This document shows, in pieces, positions 37,820 through 37,865 of a DNA stretch of 37,865 bases. Both the position numbers and the translations under genes were made by a program. How positions within the stretch are numbered: the first letter of the stretch is position 1; each line of letters begins with the position of its first letter. Under the pieces are notes generated by a model. The model searched no databases, was not told where the DNA came from, and saw nothing but the letters and a program-made list of their open reading frames with translations. This stretch comes from a virus. The stretch is taken from IMG/VR virus record IMGVR_UViG_3300047548_001782, positions 1 to 37,865 of that record; one strand, 5' to 3'.

Positions 37820-37865
37820 AATACTATCTCCTTAAGAATTTGCTTGAATTTAGACTCATCAATAT
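37816..37865 (-). CDS. Partial gene, C-terminal 15 residues only
   Basis: The frame running in from the window edge ends in IDESKFKQILKEIVL and a TGA that overlaps the next ATG as ATGA. Tight coupling to the DUF1825/gp33-like gene supports it being real. Too little is present to identify it. Confidence 0.55.
   Translation of the reverse strand, partial: IDESKFKQILKEIVL

Overview
This window comes from the structural half of a T4-like marine myovirus genome. It is AT-rich, densely packed and has almost no intergenic DNA. A cyanophage (Prochlorococcus or Synechococcus host) fits best. The reasons are the set of T4 virion proteins (gp4, gp48, gp53, gp54, gp26, a gp27-like hub, gp5 and gp32), the long glycine- and beta-rich 'virion structural' proteins typical of cyanomyoviruses, and a DUF1825/gp33-like gene next to gp32. 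A related marine T4-like phage, for example one of Pelagibacter, cannot be excluded from sequence alone.

Layout. Bases 1-32515 are one long minus-strand block. Read in the direction of transcription (right to left) it carries: gp54 tail-tube initiator; gp26 tail chaperone plus a short downstream ORF; two large tail proteins with peptidoglycan-hydrolase domains (lambda-lysozyme-like, then M23 peptidase); the gp27-like hub; a small ORF; gp5 (OB domain, no lysozyme); a separate beta-structured spike-like protein; a structural protein; a 2OG-Fe(II) oxygenase; several fibre or appendage proteins (576, 1221, 118, 779 and 187 aa); a cassette of non-structural genes (55, 68 and 87 aa and a Mom-like DNA-modification protein); a 2320-aa fibre-like protein; a prolyl-hydroxylase-like 2OG oxygenase; a 555-aa collagen-like glycine-rich protein; and two hypothetical genes. 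Bases 32553-36162 form a plus-strand operon (gp4, conserved hypothetical, gp48, gp53, conserved hypothetical) that ends in tandem terminators. Bases 36243-37865 are minus strand again: a small exported protein, gp32, a DUF1825/gp33-like protein and the tail end of one more gene. No stretch over 300 bases lacks a gene, and I saw no tRNA, CRISPR array, insertion sequence or integrase.

How the parts fit. Most genes build the baseplate hub, tail tube start, tail-tip lytic enzymes and host-contact fibres. TAAATA-type boxes (T4-like late promoter signal), often 27-30 nt before a start codon, sit ahead of several modules. Three enzymes embedded among the structural genes look like modifiers: two 2OG-Fe(II) oxygenases, one directly upstream of a collagen-like protein rich in X-Pro-Gly, and a Mu Mom-like protein expected to modify adenine in phage DNA.

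The two most notable observations are (1) a canonical U UUU UUC slippery heptamer at the end of gp26. A -1 slip there would fuse the 60-aa ORF, which lacks a ribosome binding site, in the manner of lambda G/GT. (2) The co-oriented prolyl-hydroxylase-like/collagen-like gene pair, which suggests a post-translationally hydroxylated phage adhesin.
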